From Silene latifolia (Eukaryota; Streptophyta; Magnoliopsida; Caryophyllales; Caryophyllaceae): a stretch of DNA of 64,000 bases. Positions 31,354-41,418 of the stretch are shown one piece after another. Each line of letters opens with the position of its first letter. Positions within the stretch are counted from its first letter, which is position 1. The notes under the pieces were generated by a model that saw nothing but the letters and a program-made list of their open reading frames with translations, made no database searches and was not told the DNA's origin. The stretch is taken from positions 89,545,156-89,609,155 of the forward strand of contig NC_133532.1 of NCBI RefSeq assembly GCF_048544455.1, in the 5' to 3' direction. A program made the translations under genes and the position numbers.

Positions 31354-33222
31354 ATGTCATCTCCAGGTATGTAAATCCTCTTGAATCCATTTGAATTTGT
31401 GTGTCTTGATTGAATTAGGATGAAACCCTAACCCCATTGAAATCGATTTGGGCATTTTTGTTTGTCCCATTTTCGAGTGAAATTGATGCTTGCATTAGGT
31501 TAGAAACCTGTTTAGGAGTATAGGGGTGCTTTTAGTTTGCATTTTGGTCCCCATTCCCGCTCACTAGGAGCAAATAAACGTGAATGAGACAAAACATCAT
31601 CTCATTTCACAATGCCGTGCTTGTTTGCTCGAGTTGTGTGCCCCACTAGGTTGGATTGTAGTCGGGGAAGGTCGTTTTTGTCATGTTAGACCTTTGTTGG
31701 GTGTTATGGGCAAAATTTTCAATTTTTGCCTTTGTCACGCGGTCTTATGCTGACGAAATAAACGTCTGTTTGGGCTCGAACTGAGCCGTTTTGCTTTGAA
31801 ATGGACCTTAATGGTAGTTTAGGACACTTTGAGACGTGAACACGTGATCAAATCACGTTGTTTTGTTGTGGTCGTAATTTGAAATTTTGACATGTTCATG
31901 CTCAAATTGGCGTAAAATTGCGTTTTTCAAGTTGTGAAAAATGCCCAGTTGTGTGGGCCTTGAGTGGGTCCGAGGTGTTGGGTTGTTTTTGTAGTTTTGT
32001 CGTTGTTTTGACTCGTCTTTTGCTTAAAAAGAAGGGCGAGTCGTTTTTTTTGTAAGTTTTTTTTTTTTGTGAAATATTTTGCTAGATGGGATTGGCCGGG
32101 TTTGCCGTTGTTTTGTTTTGTATTTCAGGTGATTTTTTTTTTTGGATTTTTTCCATTTTGTGCCGTCGTAATGCCGAAATTTCGGCTGATGTCTTTTTTT
32201 GTCCTGATTTCAGGTGAGTGTTCTGGGGCTTCTAGGCCCACTGGGTCCGTGGTTGAGGCCTTGGAGTCTTTGTTCGAGTTTGGGCCAGTTAGTACTCCGG
32301 GGAGTGCACCCGAGGTAGTGGTGGAGGACGCTTCTGAGGAGGAGCTCACTGCTGAGGCCGCTACAGCCGAGGGAGCCGTAGGGGCTCGGGAGGAGTCCAT
32401 TGTTAGGACTGCTGGAGCTGAGGGAGCCACAGGGGCTCGGGAGGAATCCATTGTTGGGACTATTGAAGCTGAGTAAGCCACAGGGGCTTAGGAGGAGTCC
32501 GTTGTTGGGGCCGTTGGAGTCAGGAGGACTCGAACGGGTCCAAGGTTGGCATATCTGGGAGGAGGATCAGTACCAGGAGGAGAGGTCCTCGGGTCTCCAG
32601 ACAGGAGCTCGAGAAGGTCGTGCAGGTTTTCGAGAAGGGTCCTCGTCGTACCGTGCAGTCTCGCGGTGCGGAGAGGAGGAGAGTAGAGATGGAGGAGGAG
32701 GACGTCTTTGTTGTTAGTTAGGAGGCTAGGCGGGTTCAGGCTCCTCGAGGGCTGACCTTGCGGGCGGCGCTGCTTGAGCTGAGGGCTTTGACGGCAGCCA
32801 GTTGCTGTTGCGGCTTGACACTCACATCTCTTACCGTGCGCACGAGGGTCTGGTGAGTTTGCTGCTTTATTAAGCTTTTGTTGTTTCTGTTATTTCAGAC
32901 CTGAATAGGTGTTCTGACTTTGTTTGATTCCTGATTTCAGGAGTATGCTACCATGAGGACTTTCTCAGGTTTCTCGACTTGCATTGGTTTCTACGACGTT
33001 CTCTGGGCCGGTTCGAGGACGTTGATAGAGAGGTCGGTTATGGGGCTGTTGGTTGCCGCTTGGGGTGAGATTCACGGGGCTTTGATTAGATCAAACCTGT
33101 GTTTGATTCGTGCCATGTTGGACCGCTATTGGGAGATGACGTCGTCGTTCTATATGCAGTTTGGGGAGGTCGGCATCACTTTGGAGAACTTTGCCATGAT
33201 ATCAGGCCTTCTTTGTGGCGAA
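31354..33222 (+). pseudogene. antisense ORF of element D, plant mobile domain, spliced, truncated
   Basis: Runs opposite to the element. A possible first exon, 31354-31366, encodes MSSP and ends AG|GTATGT. The acceptor TTTCAG at 32208-32213 joins in frame to 32214 (GECSGASRPTGSVVEALESLFEF), a Ser/Glu/Ala-rich segment with near-repeats (GAREESIV). A TAA at 32474 breaks it. A second donor TG|GTGAGT (32853) and acceptor TTTCAG (32940) lead to an exon with the plant mobile domain pattern (SFYMQFGEVGITLENFAMISGLLCGE). Truncated at 33222. Function of such ORFs in Tat elements is unknown. Confidence 0.6.
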
Positions 33223-33880
33223 TAAAGTAGGCCATTAAAAACCAGATTGAAGTACCTTAGCCACGGTGCGAGACGGACCGTGGTGACCACCATAAGAGGA
33301 AGAATGACAGCCCTCTAAGATTGCTTTGGTCTCCCCCTACGGAATACATCGTCTGTAGAGACCATCTCCACATTCCTTAAATAAATAAGGATCATCCCAG
33401 AAGTACTGCTTAGCGTTATAGAGAAAACGCTTCTTCTGCTGATGAGAAAGGTCGGGTGGCAGCTCGCCATTAACAACATAGTTAGCCAAATATGCATACC
33501 TTGGATCATGGTTAGTATTAGAAGACAAAACAACAAATAAGGAATCATCGGGAAAAGAGTAATCAATGGGTAAAGAATCCTCTCCCTCCTGCTGCGATAA
33601 TCGCGACAGATGATCAACTACTATGTTCTCTACACCCTTCTTATCTTTGACTTGTAAATCAAACTCCTGAAGGAGGAGTATCAACCTCAACAGTCGTGGT
33701 TTAGCTTCCTTCTTAGCAAGAAGGTGTCTCAGCGCTGCATGATCAGTAAAAACTGTAACTTCTGATCCTATCAGATAAGAACGAAATTTCTCTAGCGCAT
33801 AAACCACAGCTAACAGCTCCTTCTCATTAGTTGTGTAATTCACTTGAGCCTCATCCAGAGTTCGGCTCGCATAGTATATT
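33223..33880 (-). pseudogene. pol: family A pol fragment, copy A2 (integrase edge and RNase H)
   Basis: Nearly identical to 8171-8845. RNase H is open at 33337-33843 ([30 protein letters not shown]). It carries the TAA at 33235-33237 seen in copy 1 but keeps the Arg codon that copy 1 lost at 8820. Interrupted at 33880 by copia C2 and resumes at 53858. Confidence 0.88.
33876..33880 (+). repeat. target duplication of C2, left copy
   Basis: ATATT, repeated at 53853-53857 after the 3' LTR. The interrupted family A sequence is intact as one block at 8836-8850. Confidence 0.88.
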
Positions 33881-35171
33881 TTTTGGGAAATGTGTCCTCA
33901 ACAATAGTGCGATCACATGATTTAAATATCATTATTAAATCTCATACCAAGAATACAAAAGGGATGATACATTACATATATATAGTCAACTGGTCCACAC
34001 ATATCGGTAATGATTGGCTGGCTAGAGTTTGACATTACTGTCGTGCGACGTTGGTGATCAGTTGATCCCTTGAGGTCACACCTAAAGGACGATTCCCTTA
34101 ATTGAAAAGGTTAATTAATTGTATACCGATACAGATTAATTAATTCCTTAAAATTGAACAAATTATTAAAAGAGAGAGAATAATGACATCTTATTATAAT
34201 GTGATTAAATGAGATTTGATTTAGTAATTTAAGAAGTTATATTACTAAAATTAATCGGTGTTTGCGAAACACGCGAGATGAGAATGATAAGTTAGTTATA
34301 ATTACAAGATATTGTGAATTATACTAACTAGTAATTAAATGACCATTTTATGAGAAAGTAATTTTATATTACTAGTCAATTTGTTAAATATGATTTATTT
34401 AATTTATAAATGATATTTAATTTGTTAAATATGCATTTTAAATTAAAACAAGACATAAGACATGTCACATGTCACATGACATACAATTGTACAATTGACA
34501 AAAATAAAATGGACTCAATATTACAAGGAAAACCGTTTTTATATGTAGTGAGTGGGTTTTGATTGTTTTTGTTATTTAAATAATAAAATAAACATCATGA
34601 TGTCACCTACTACTAGCTAGCTTTTCTTGTGAAGATAAAAAGCATATTGGGAAGAAAAATTTGACTACCCTAAGCTCCTCCCAACCGGTTTTCAATATAG
34701 AGAGAATTAGAGAAAATTTTCTCAAATAAAATTCATTCTTACCTTTTATGAAAAACCTCCCTTCTCTCTCTTGTTCTTCACAAAAATTCATTTTTGTGAA
34801 TCTAATTTGTTTAAATCAAACACTAATAATACTAAAAGTAGTATATGAGTATTAGTAATAGATTTTAAGGTAAACCACAATATAAACATCTAGTACATGT
34901 TAGTTTGTGGGATTAAGGGATAGTTTTGGGTGCAACTAATTGGAAGGCTTTTATTTTGAGGTCATGTATGTTCATCCATTAATGGAAAGCTCAAGAACTA
35001 ACAAGAAGGAGATCTTGTTGGTGCCCAATATGACCGAAATTATTATGGTGAGAAAATGTTTTCTTATCTTCTTTTATTAAAGTTTGCATGCATAAAATCC
35101 ATCTTTAATTTTACGACAAATTAATTTAAGACATATGAATATGTTAAGTATATAGATCTACTTTTCCTTCA
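33881..35171 (+). repeat. 5' LTR of C2
   Basis: Starts TTTTGGGAAATG (TGTTGGGAAATG in the 3' LTR, so the terminal G is mutated) and ends TTTTCCTTCA. A hairpin TTAATTAAT...ATTAATTAA lies at 34111-34143. Confidence 0.9.
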
Positions 35172-35172
35172 A

Positions 35173-35187
35173 TCGGTATCAAGTGCC
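35173..35187 (+). promoter_or_regulatory. primer binding site of C2, degenerate
   Basis: TCGGTATCAAGTGCC directly after the LTR; resembles the tRNA-Met site TGGTATCAGAGC but with several changes. Confidence 0.6.
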
Positions 35188-37780
35188 ATGGTTGTTTGCA
35201 TACAAATCGGTTAAAAGTTTTTCCGAGTTATAAGAATAACATATAAAACTTGTAAAATTTGTGTTATTATGATATATCACGAAATTAATTCATGCATGTT
35301 AAAATTTCTGCTCCTAAAATGTTTTACGATATTTTGGTTAAATTTACGGATTTTTATTGTTCATATTATACAATTTTGGCATTTAAATGTGATTTTATGA
35401 GTAAAAATGTCATTTCGGTCTAAAATTAGCTATACTTCGAATTGTCCAATGATTTTTGGATATGTTGTCACATATATTATTTTGAGATAACCTGTAAATT
35501 TTCATAATTTTTGGACTTGTTATGCTCGAAAAATGGTTTTTCATTATTAAATTCGGATTTAGGTGAAAAATAGGTTAATATGAGTTAAATTTCGAATCTG
35601 GTCATAGAAATTTAGTATGTTGTCACATGCAATTTTACAAGATGTGTGTAAAATAATTGGCTATAAAGAAGTCTTTTTGCATGATTTATGGATTTTTGAA
35701 GAAAAATAGTATAAATAGTGACATTATTAGTGAAAAATTAATAAAACATAATCTATGACTTAGGAAAAACGTCTAATGTTGCATTTTATTATCTTTTTCA
35801 GATCTAAAATTGAAAAGTTAATGAATATAATTTTTCCATGTTTTTATGGTTATTTTATTAAAAATCGATAAACCGCAACATTGTTTTTCCGGAAAAATTT
35901 CGAAATTTTTAACCTAAGATTTTGAACATTATGAGTGTCATGGTATTTTTCCAGAATGTTCATGAGTTTAAATTTGAAATTTTGAATTTATTTGAAATTT
36001 TGTGATTTATTTGAAGTTTATAGCTTATTTTTGTAATTTTTTAGTCCATTAATGAACAATTTTATAAATATGAGTTAATTATGGTCAAATTATTAGTGAA
36101 GACTAAATTTTGAGTCCTAAGAGGTTAGGGTAATTAACTTATGCATAAATATGAATTTATGTAATTTTTGTGATTGTAAATGTTGAAATCACGCAAATCC
36201 GTAAAAACCGAGTAATATACGATATTGGCTAATTAAAGGCGATTTAGCATAAAATTGAGCATGTTCATACATATTACAATGCTGCATTTTCTTTATGCTT
36301 GTCATAATTTTAATTTATGTAATTTTGAATTATGTAATTTTACTTAGTATGGCCTTAGATTTAATTGGTATTTCCCGAAATGTATGGGAATATCGATTCG
36401 GTTGTAATTTTATTGTGATCTCGTATCACCGTTTTGTAATTTAATAGATTTATTTTATTTTAGTTACAAATGTATAATAGGAAATTATGTAATTTATTAT
36501 GTAATTTTATTCATTCCGGAGTTCCCAAAGACGGATTTCTTCAAGATGGCGATACATAAAGACGGTGTTACCTCGAGATGCGTGCCACAACCGAAGTTCA
36601 AGGGACCAATGGAGTTGGTTTCCGAATATGTAATAGTTAAATAGTTTTTCTATTTTAGGAAAGGCCATACTAGGATTTATTTATTTTTATGCTTGCATTT
36701 TATTTTATGTCGCATGCATCGCTAAATCGCCATAACTAAAACATGCATCTTCTTTTATCGAGTTTATCGACCGTGTCAATTTAAATTATCGTAGTTCACC
36801 GCTTTAGTTCACTTAAAACGTGATAGATAATAAATTGACATGACCTCTCGCTAAAACAATTAATTGAGACATAGCCTTACCAAATAGTAGAAACCATGAA
36901 AACCTATTTCGCGAGGGAGTGCGCTCGGCCCCACCGGGGTACAAACCTTGTTATGTATGGGAAGTGGGTGATAAATGTCTACCACCGAATTCATGTTGAT
37001 AAGGGATGTATCGACCACACCGTGCCCAAGTTAATGTGAGTTTGGACCATGGACACATTTATTCGAAATTTGGATTGAACTCAACAAAAGTTTTTGATAA
37101 GGGATGTATCGGCCCCACCGTGCCCTTGTCAGATGTGTTTTGGGCTAAAGATAAATGATAATGTAATATTATCGACCGAGAGTTCTAAAAGTAGAATCGA
37201 TTAAAGAGTTAATCCACCGAGTTATATTGATAAAGGATGTATCGGCCCCACCTTGCCTAAGTCAATATGAATTTGGGTCTTGGAATCATTTATCATAGTT
37301 GGGTAGAGGTCACTATGTAAATGCTATATTGTTTTTCAAGTATTAATAAAACGATAAATGTTAAGTTTTCTACTATTCCGTTTTTATATTGTTCTATTTC
37401 TTTACCACAATTCATATACGATATCATTTCGATTCAAAACTCCATTAAAACATCGTATCTAAAGACAAAATTTGAATTTTCTTCTAAAGACCTCGAATGA
37501 ACCATTGCTAAGGATCTCTTGTAAAGAGTATAGATTAAAGTTATTCATTATCAAACAGGTTTTTGATTCTAGACTAACACATCTACATACAATGGATTAT
37601 TTTTCATGTACTTAAATGAATTAAGTACCTTGAAGCGATAAATTGTTTTGGTAATTAGTTTTGTCAAGAATTCGTAATTGACCAAAATAACGCAACCACT
37701 TCAATGAAAGTTTTAAGACTAAAACGAACAAATGAAGAGTAATCTTCATGAATTCAATTTTGCTTCTCAAAGCAAAGACT
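35188..37780 (+). other. non-coding leader of C2
   Basis: About 2.6 kb of AT-rich sequence without a gene. It contains three imperfect copies of a block with GGGATGTATCGGCCCCACC near 36997, 37094 and 37228. A long untranslated leader is usual in Angela-like elements. Confidence 0.6.
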
Positions 37781-38039
37781 CATTGAAATGAGTGGGAGAA
37801 TTCTCTTAAACCGTTAAGATGAGGACGAGGTTCAAGAAGTAAAGATTATAATGGAATTGATATAAGGTAATGTTAAAGGTAAAGTTGTTGAGAATGACGA
37901 TACTAAACCTATCAATCCCGACCGATAAAGTTTCCACTGTCTTAAATGTTGGACACTAGAAAGGAAACTACCCCAAATTATTGAAGAATCAACAAGTTAG
38001 TTGTGGGACATCTAATGGGACCTTCTTCGTTAAATGTTT
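37781..38039 (+). pseudogene. gag: gag remnant of C2
   Basis: Decayed end of gag. Around 37935-37980 a zinc-knuckle-like sequence can be read in pieces (FHCLKC, then a shifted frame), followed by stops. Interrupted by element F at 38045. Confidence 0.5.
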
Positions 38040-38044
38040 ATTTG
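38040..38044 (+). repeat. target duplication of F, left copy
   Basis: ATTTG, repeated at 49219-49223. Confidence 0.88.
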
Positions 38045-38986
38045 TGACACGTCTGTCGCGTACCTGTCAAAAATAAACCTAACGGTCTCAACTAAATATG
38101 TAGTAGAGGCAGTCGAGTATCGAATCCACAGGGAGGAATGTAACTACAGCTATCTATTTTTAATTCTAAGGTAACAATTGGGTTTGATTAATTTTTGGTT
38201 CTAAACTACGGAGTAAAAGGGAAGAGAAATAAAGGAAGAGCAGTAAAGCAAGAAATGAATTAAACTATCAATAAGAGAGAGGCATGTCGGAACTTCGGTT
38301 CACTACGGTAGTTTAACAACTTGGCAGTAAATGACTTAGACGAACTAACTGTGAGACGGATATTAGAAGGTCCTTTCGGTCCACTTCCCACCCTAAAATA
38401 CCACTAACTTAACTTTCGTCCTCATTAGGGTAGTCTACTGTTTATAGCAGGCCTATTTAATCCAATCTTTCGATCCAGGGTTAATTGTAGCCAGTTTAAT
38501 AGGTGACATAGAAGCGTGCACTCAACTAGGTCGGTGATTACAGTTATATTGCTATAGTGACAGAGTCTATTATATCAATTCGTCTAATTCATTCACTACG
38601 TCGTCATTATTCTACCGCAGATCCCCTAATCCCAACATGAAGAGGCTTAGCTACTCATATTCATAACTAATCTAACAGCACATAAAATCCCAGCAGAAGA
38701 CATAACGGAATAATAATAAAACGCGATGATAGAAATTAGGGCAAGTAAGAATAAATGCATAAGCAATAATTAAAGGCAACAAGAAGGTTAATTAATATTA
38801 AGAGAAGGAGGTGATTACAATCTGAGCAATCCGGCGTAAAGGACGAGGAAATCCGAGTGCAATAATCCCAAGGTGAAAGCAACGTAAAAGTAACAGTAGG
38901 TTTTCTTCCAAAAAATCATAGTAAAAGAGATAGTCTCAGAGTAAAAAAGAAGATCTAAAAGATGACTAATAACCTAGTTAAACATA

Positions 38987-38998
38987 GGTTATATAGCC
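38987..38998 (-). promoter_or_regulatory. presumed TATA box, 3' LTR of F
   Basis: Minus-strand GGCTATATAACC, about 70 bp downstream of the palindrome array. A near-identical box is at about 48648-48659 in the 5' LTR. Confidence 0.55.
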
Positions 38999-39067
38999 GA
39001 AAAGTCTAAGTGTTTATGCGGAAAATACTAAAACACGGACTAATTAAAGCCCACAGACGAAATCTTC

Positions 39068-39266
39068 TCGATCGAGTAGGCAAAACCACTCGATCGACCA
39101 CGTTCTTCAGCAGTCCCTCGATCGACCAGCAGGTTCTCGATCGAGGACTAGAACAAAGGCAGCTTACTCGATCGAGTGAGGAACAGCTCGATCGAGTCTT
39201 GGGAAGCTTGGGGACCTCTCGATCGTCCCATAAACAGCTCGATAGACCACCAGTCAACTCGATAGA
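39068..39266. repeat. paired TCGATCGA palindromes, 3' LTR of F
   Basis: Pairs at 39068/39090 (22 bp), 39118/39137 (19) and 39168/39188 (20), then variant sites at 39219/39239/39259 (20 each, TCGATCGT and TCGATAGA). Pair-to-pair period about 50 bp. Confidence 0.92.
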
Positions 39267-39552
39267 CCACTTGGGTCTACAATTCAGCTCACGTCTTCAC
39301 CCAAATGCTTCGTAATGCGTGTCAACGACACTTCAAGTGCAGATCTCACTCGGGACAATCCCGTCTCCTCTAAATGCATGCAAAAAGGACGAAATGGAGC
39401 ATGGTTTCGCTACTTTCGCGATTATCCCTACAAAAAGGACAAAATACACCAAAGTAGCCAATTCGGGGCAAAATACTATAAAAACAAGATATAAATGCAT
39501 AGAAATACGTCTTTGAAATAGGCCAAAAAGACTATACATTAGGCACGTATCA

Positions 39553-39570
39553 AATCTCCCCAAACCAAAC
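39553..39570 (-). other. polypurine tract of element F
   Basis: Minus-strand GGTTTGGTTTGGGGAGATTT abuts the 3' LTR. Confidence 0.8.
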
Positions 39571-41159
39571 CTTTACTCGCCCTCGAGTAAACTCAAAACT
39601 AAACTAATGGAACGGAAATGATAACTCTGAGCTAGCTTAACTTGTCTACTTGAACCACTTTAATGCAACAAAATCAACAGATTAAAGCTAGACAAATCAA
39701 TACGCAAACGAATTATAAGTCGTTCGTAAAATAAAGCCGACCTATCGACCTTGCAAGACCAACAAAACCGGACTCTCACGTGGTCACTCTTCTCTCATGA
39801 AGCAAAGGGTGAATGTTTATATGTAAAAGAGAGAAGAAAGGACAGTCACTCACCTAACTGCGACCTACATAGCATGCATGCAACAAAAATGAAAGACAAT
39901 TCAAGTACTAATGCACACACTCCAACCAATAATGTCCGTCACAAATAGGGTTTGCAAATAATATGGGAATAGTGAGGTTCGGGTGAGAAAAGGCAAAACA
40001 AGTTATGGAAATGTGGAGGTAGAAGCGTCAAGCTAGTTCCTAACAGGACCATAATAAACCATCCGGATCTCAAACTGACTGAAAGACTAACACAGGTGCC
40101 CTTCACTTGGCACAAAACTCACTAGACTGGAAGCACAATCTCCTCAAAAAATATGGGATAAAAAAATGGAGGAATCAGACGGTCACAAAGTTCCCTTTTT
40201 TAAACTCATCGTCTGAATCAGCTAACTGAAACAACCAACCCTCTTGTCGATTGTACATCTTCAAACATCTTCTCAACTCTGACAAGAGGGTCCAACTCTT
40301 TTTTTTTTTTTTTCACAATCTATCTCTTTCTTTTTCTTTTGTTTCACGTGAATCTCATTTTTTTTCATTTTCTTTCCCCCTTTTTTTTTTCTTACTTCAC
40401 GTTTCTTTTTTTTTCTTTTCTTTTTTTTTCGATACTTTTTTTTTCTTCCTCCCTCCTTAATTCAAACACCAACTCCAAACGGGGATTACGGACCAAACTG
40501 CAATGGAAAACATACCACAAAAGGACAGACTAACTAGCTTGACTAGGCAGGCTTAGTTTGGAATGTGGCTAATGGGTCAAAAAGGCAAATTTTGGTCAAT
40601 GTGGAGCTAAATGGGTGAAAGATATAAAGAAAGGGGGAATTTGCAAGACCCTCCCTGCATGTGACACCAACCGCAGACCCGAATATGTGCATTTGACAAG
40701 AAATTGAATGTCATAAATGTGCAAAATGGACGAACATGCTATGCAAGGAGTACTACTCTCAAAATTCCTAATGAACTGGTCATGAATGTCACCAGTTATG
40801 ACTCTAAAACTCAGAATTTTTAAGTAGTTTGCCAGTTTATCAGGTCAAGTCTAAACAGTCAGCTATTATTTGAACAGAAATTCGTAGACTATGCGTATGA
40901 CAAAGCTCAAAACTATCAATAAAGTGCAAGGCTCAAGTGAATTGACAAGTTAAGTGCAATTTCATCACGGGAATCTACCGTTCCGACTCAACCTAAATGC
41001 AAAAATAAACGTGAAATTTTTTTGAATTTTTAACATTTTCTAATTTTTTTTTGGATTTTTGATAATAAAAACAAATGCAAACTGAAAAATGAAACGTGAA
41101 TGCAAAACAAATGCGGATCTGAGACTCAAAAGGATGCAATACCCTCCCCAAACCAAAAC

Positions 41160-41179
41160 GGACAACGCCCTCGTTGTCC
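41160..41179 (-). other. conserved stem-loop beside internal purine tract (F)
   Basis: Perfect 8-bp stem GGACAACG/CGTTGTCC with 4-nt loop. The stem differs from that of B at several positions with matching changes on the other arm. The sense-strand purine tract GGTTTGGGGAGGG follows. Confidence 0.75.
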
Positions 41180-41285
41180 TCCAAAGATCACCAAAGAAGA
41201 AAATGGGGATGGGGGTATACAACCAATAAAAAGAAAAATAAAGGAGACGAAAAATAAAAAGAGTGAGAGGACATACAAAATACGA

Positions 41286-41318
41286 ACTTCCCCAAACCAG
41301 CCAGAAAACTGGGGAAGT
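41286..41318 (-). other. hairpin enclosing CCCCAAACCAG (F, first)
   Basis: 9-bp perfect arms, ACTTCCCCA at 41286-41294 and TGGGGAAGT at 41310-41318. Confidence 0.7.
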
Positions 41319-41382
41319 GAGTAGACCAGTAGCTACTCGTCGTCGGCACCGCTGTCTCTCAGGAACTCCGACTCAACAAAAC

Positions 41383-41418
41383 AGTCTCCCCAAACCAGCA
41401 ACAAACAAGGGGGAGACT
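41383..41418 (-). other. hairpin enclosing CCCCAAACCAG (F, second)
   Basis: 9-bp perfect arms, AGTCTCCCC at 41383-41391 and GGGGAGACT at 41410-41418, at the stop of ORF3. Confidence 0.7.

Larger units (their letters stand above)
27525..33222 (-). mobile_element. Tat/Retand-like gypsy element D, 3' part
   Basis: Minus-strand 3' LTR (about 27525-29784), polypurine tract, a 3' region with two tandem arrays, and an antisense (plus-strand) ORF related to the plant mobile domain. This arrangement is known for Retand and related Tat elements. RT, integrase and gag are absent. The element ends abruptly at 33222 against family A sequence without an LTR, so it is truncated by recombination. Confidence 0.75.
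38045..39552 (-). repeat. 3' LTR of element F
   Basis: 1508 bp, plus-strand ends TGACACGTC...GGCACGTATCA. Presumed minus-strand TATA box GGCTATATAACC at 38987-38998. Palindrome array at 39068-39266. A 101-codon frame across the array (39010-39315) is a by-product of the repeats. Confidence 0.92.
39571..41417 (-). other. non-coding 3' region of element F
   Basis: No convincing gene. Holds a pyrimidine-rich tract (40298-40458), an AACTGGT hairpin (40771-40798), a stem-loop beside an internal purine tract (41160-41179) and two hairpins enclosing CCCCAAACCAG (41286-41318, 41383-41418). 40530-41320 resembles B 12290-13060. Confidence 0.7.

Noticed and set aside
31143..31355. 70-codon frame on the minus strand
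   Set aside because: Antisense of the leader of the D antisense ORF; no recognisable domain.
32125..32481. 118-codon frame on the minus strand
   Set aside because: Mirror of the Ser/Ala/Glu-rich exon on the plus strand, which has splice sites and the better context.
39010..39315. 101-codon open frame across the F LTR
   Set aside because: By-product of the TCGATCGA repeats in a non-coding LTR.
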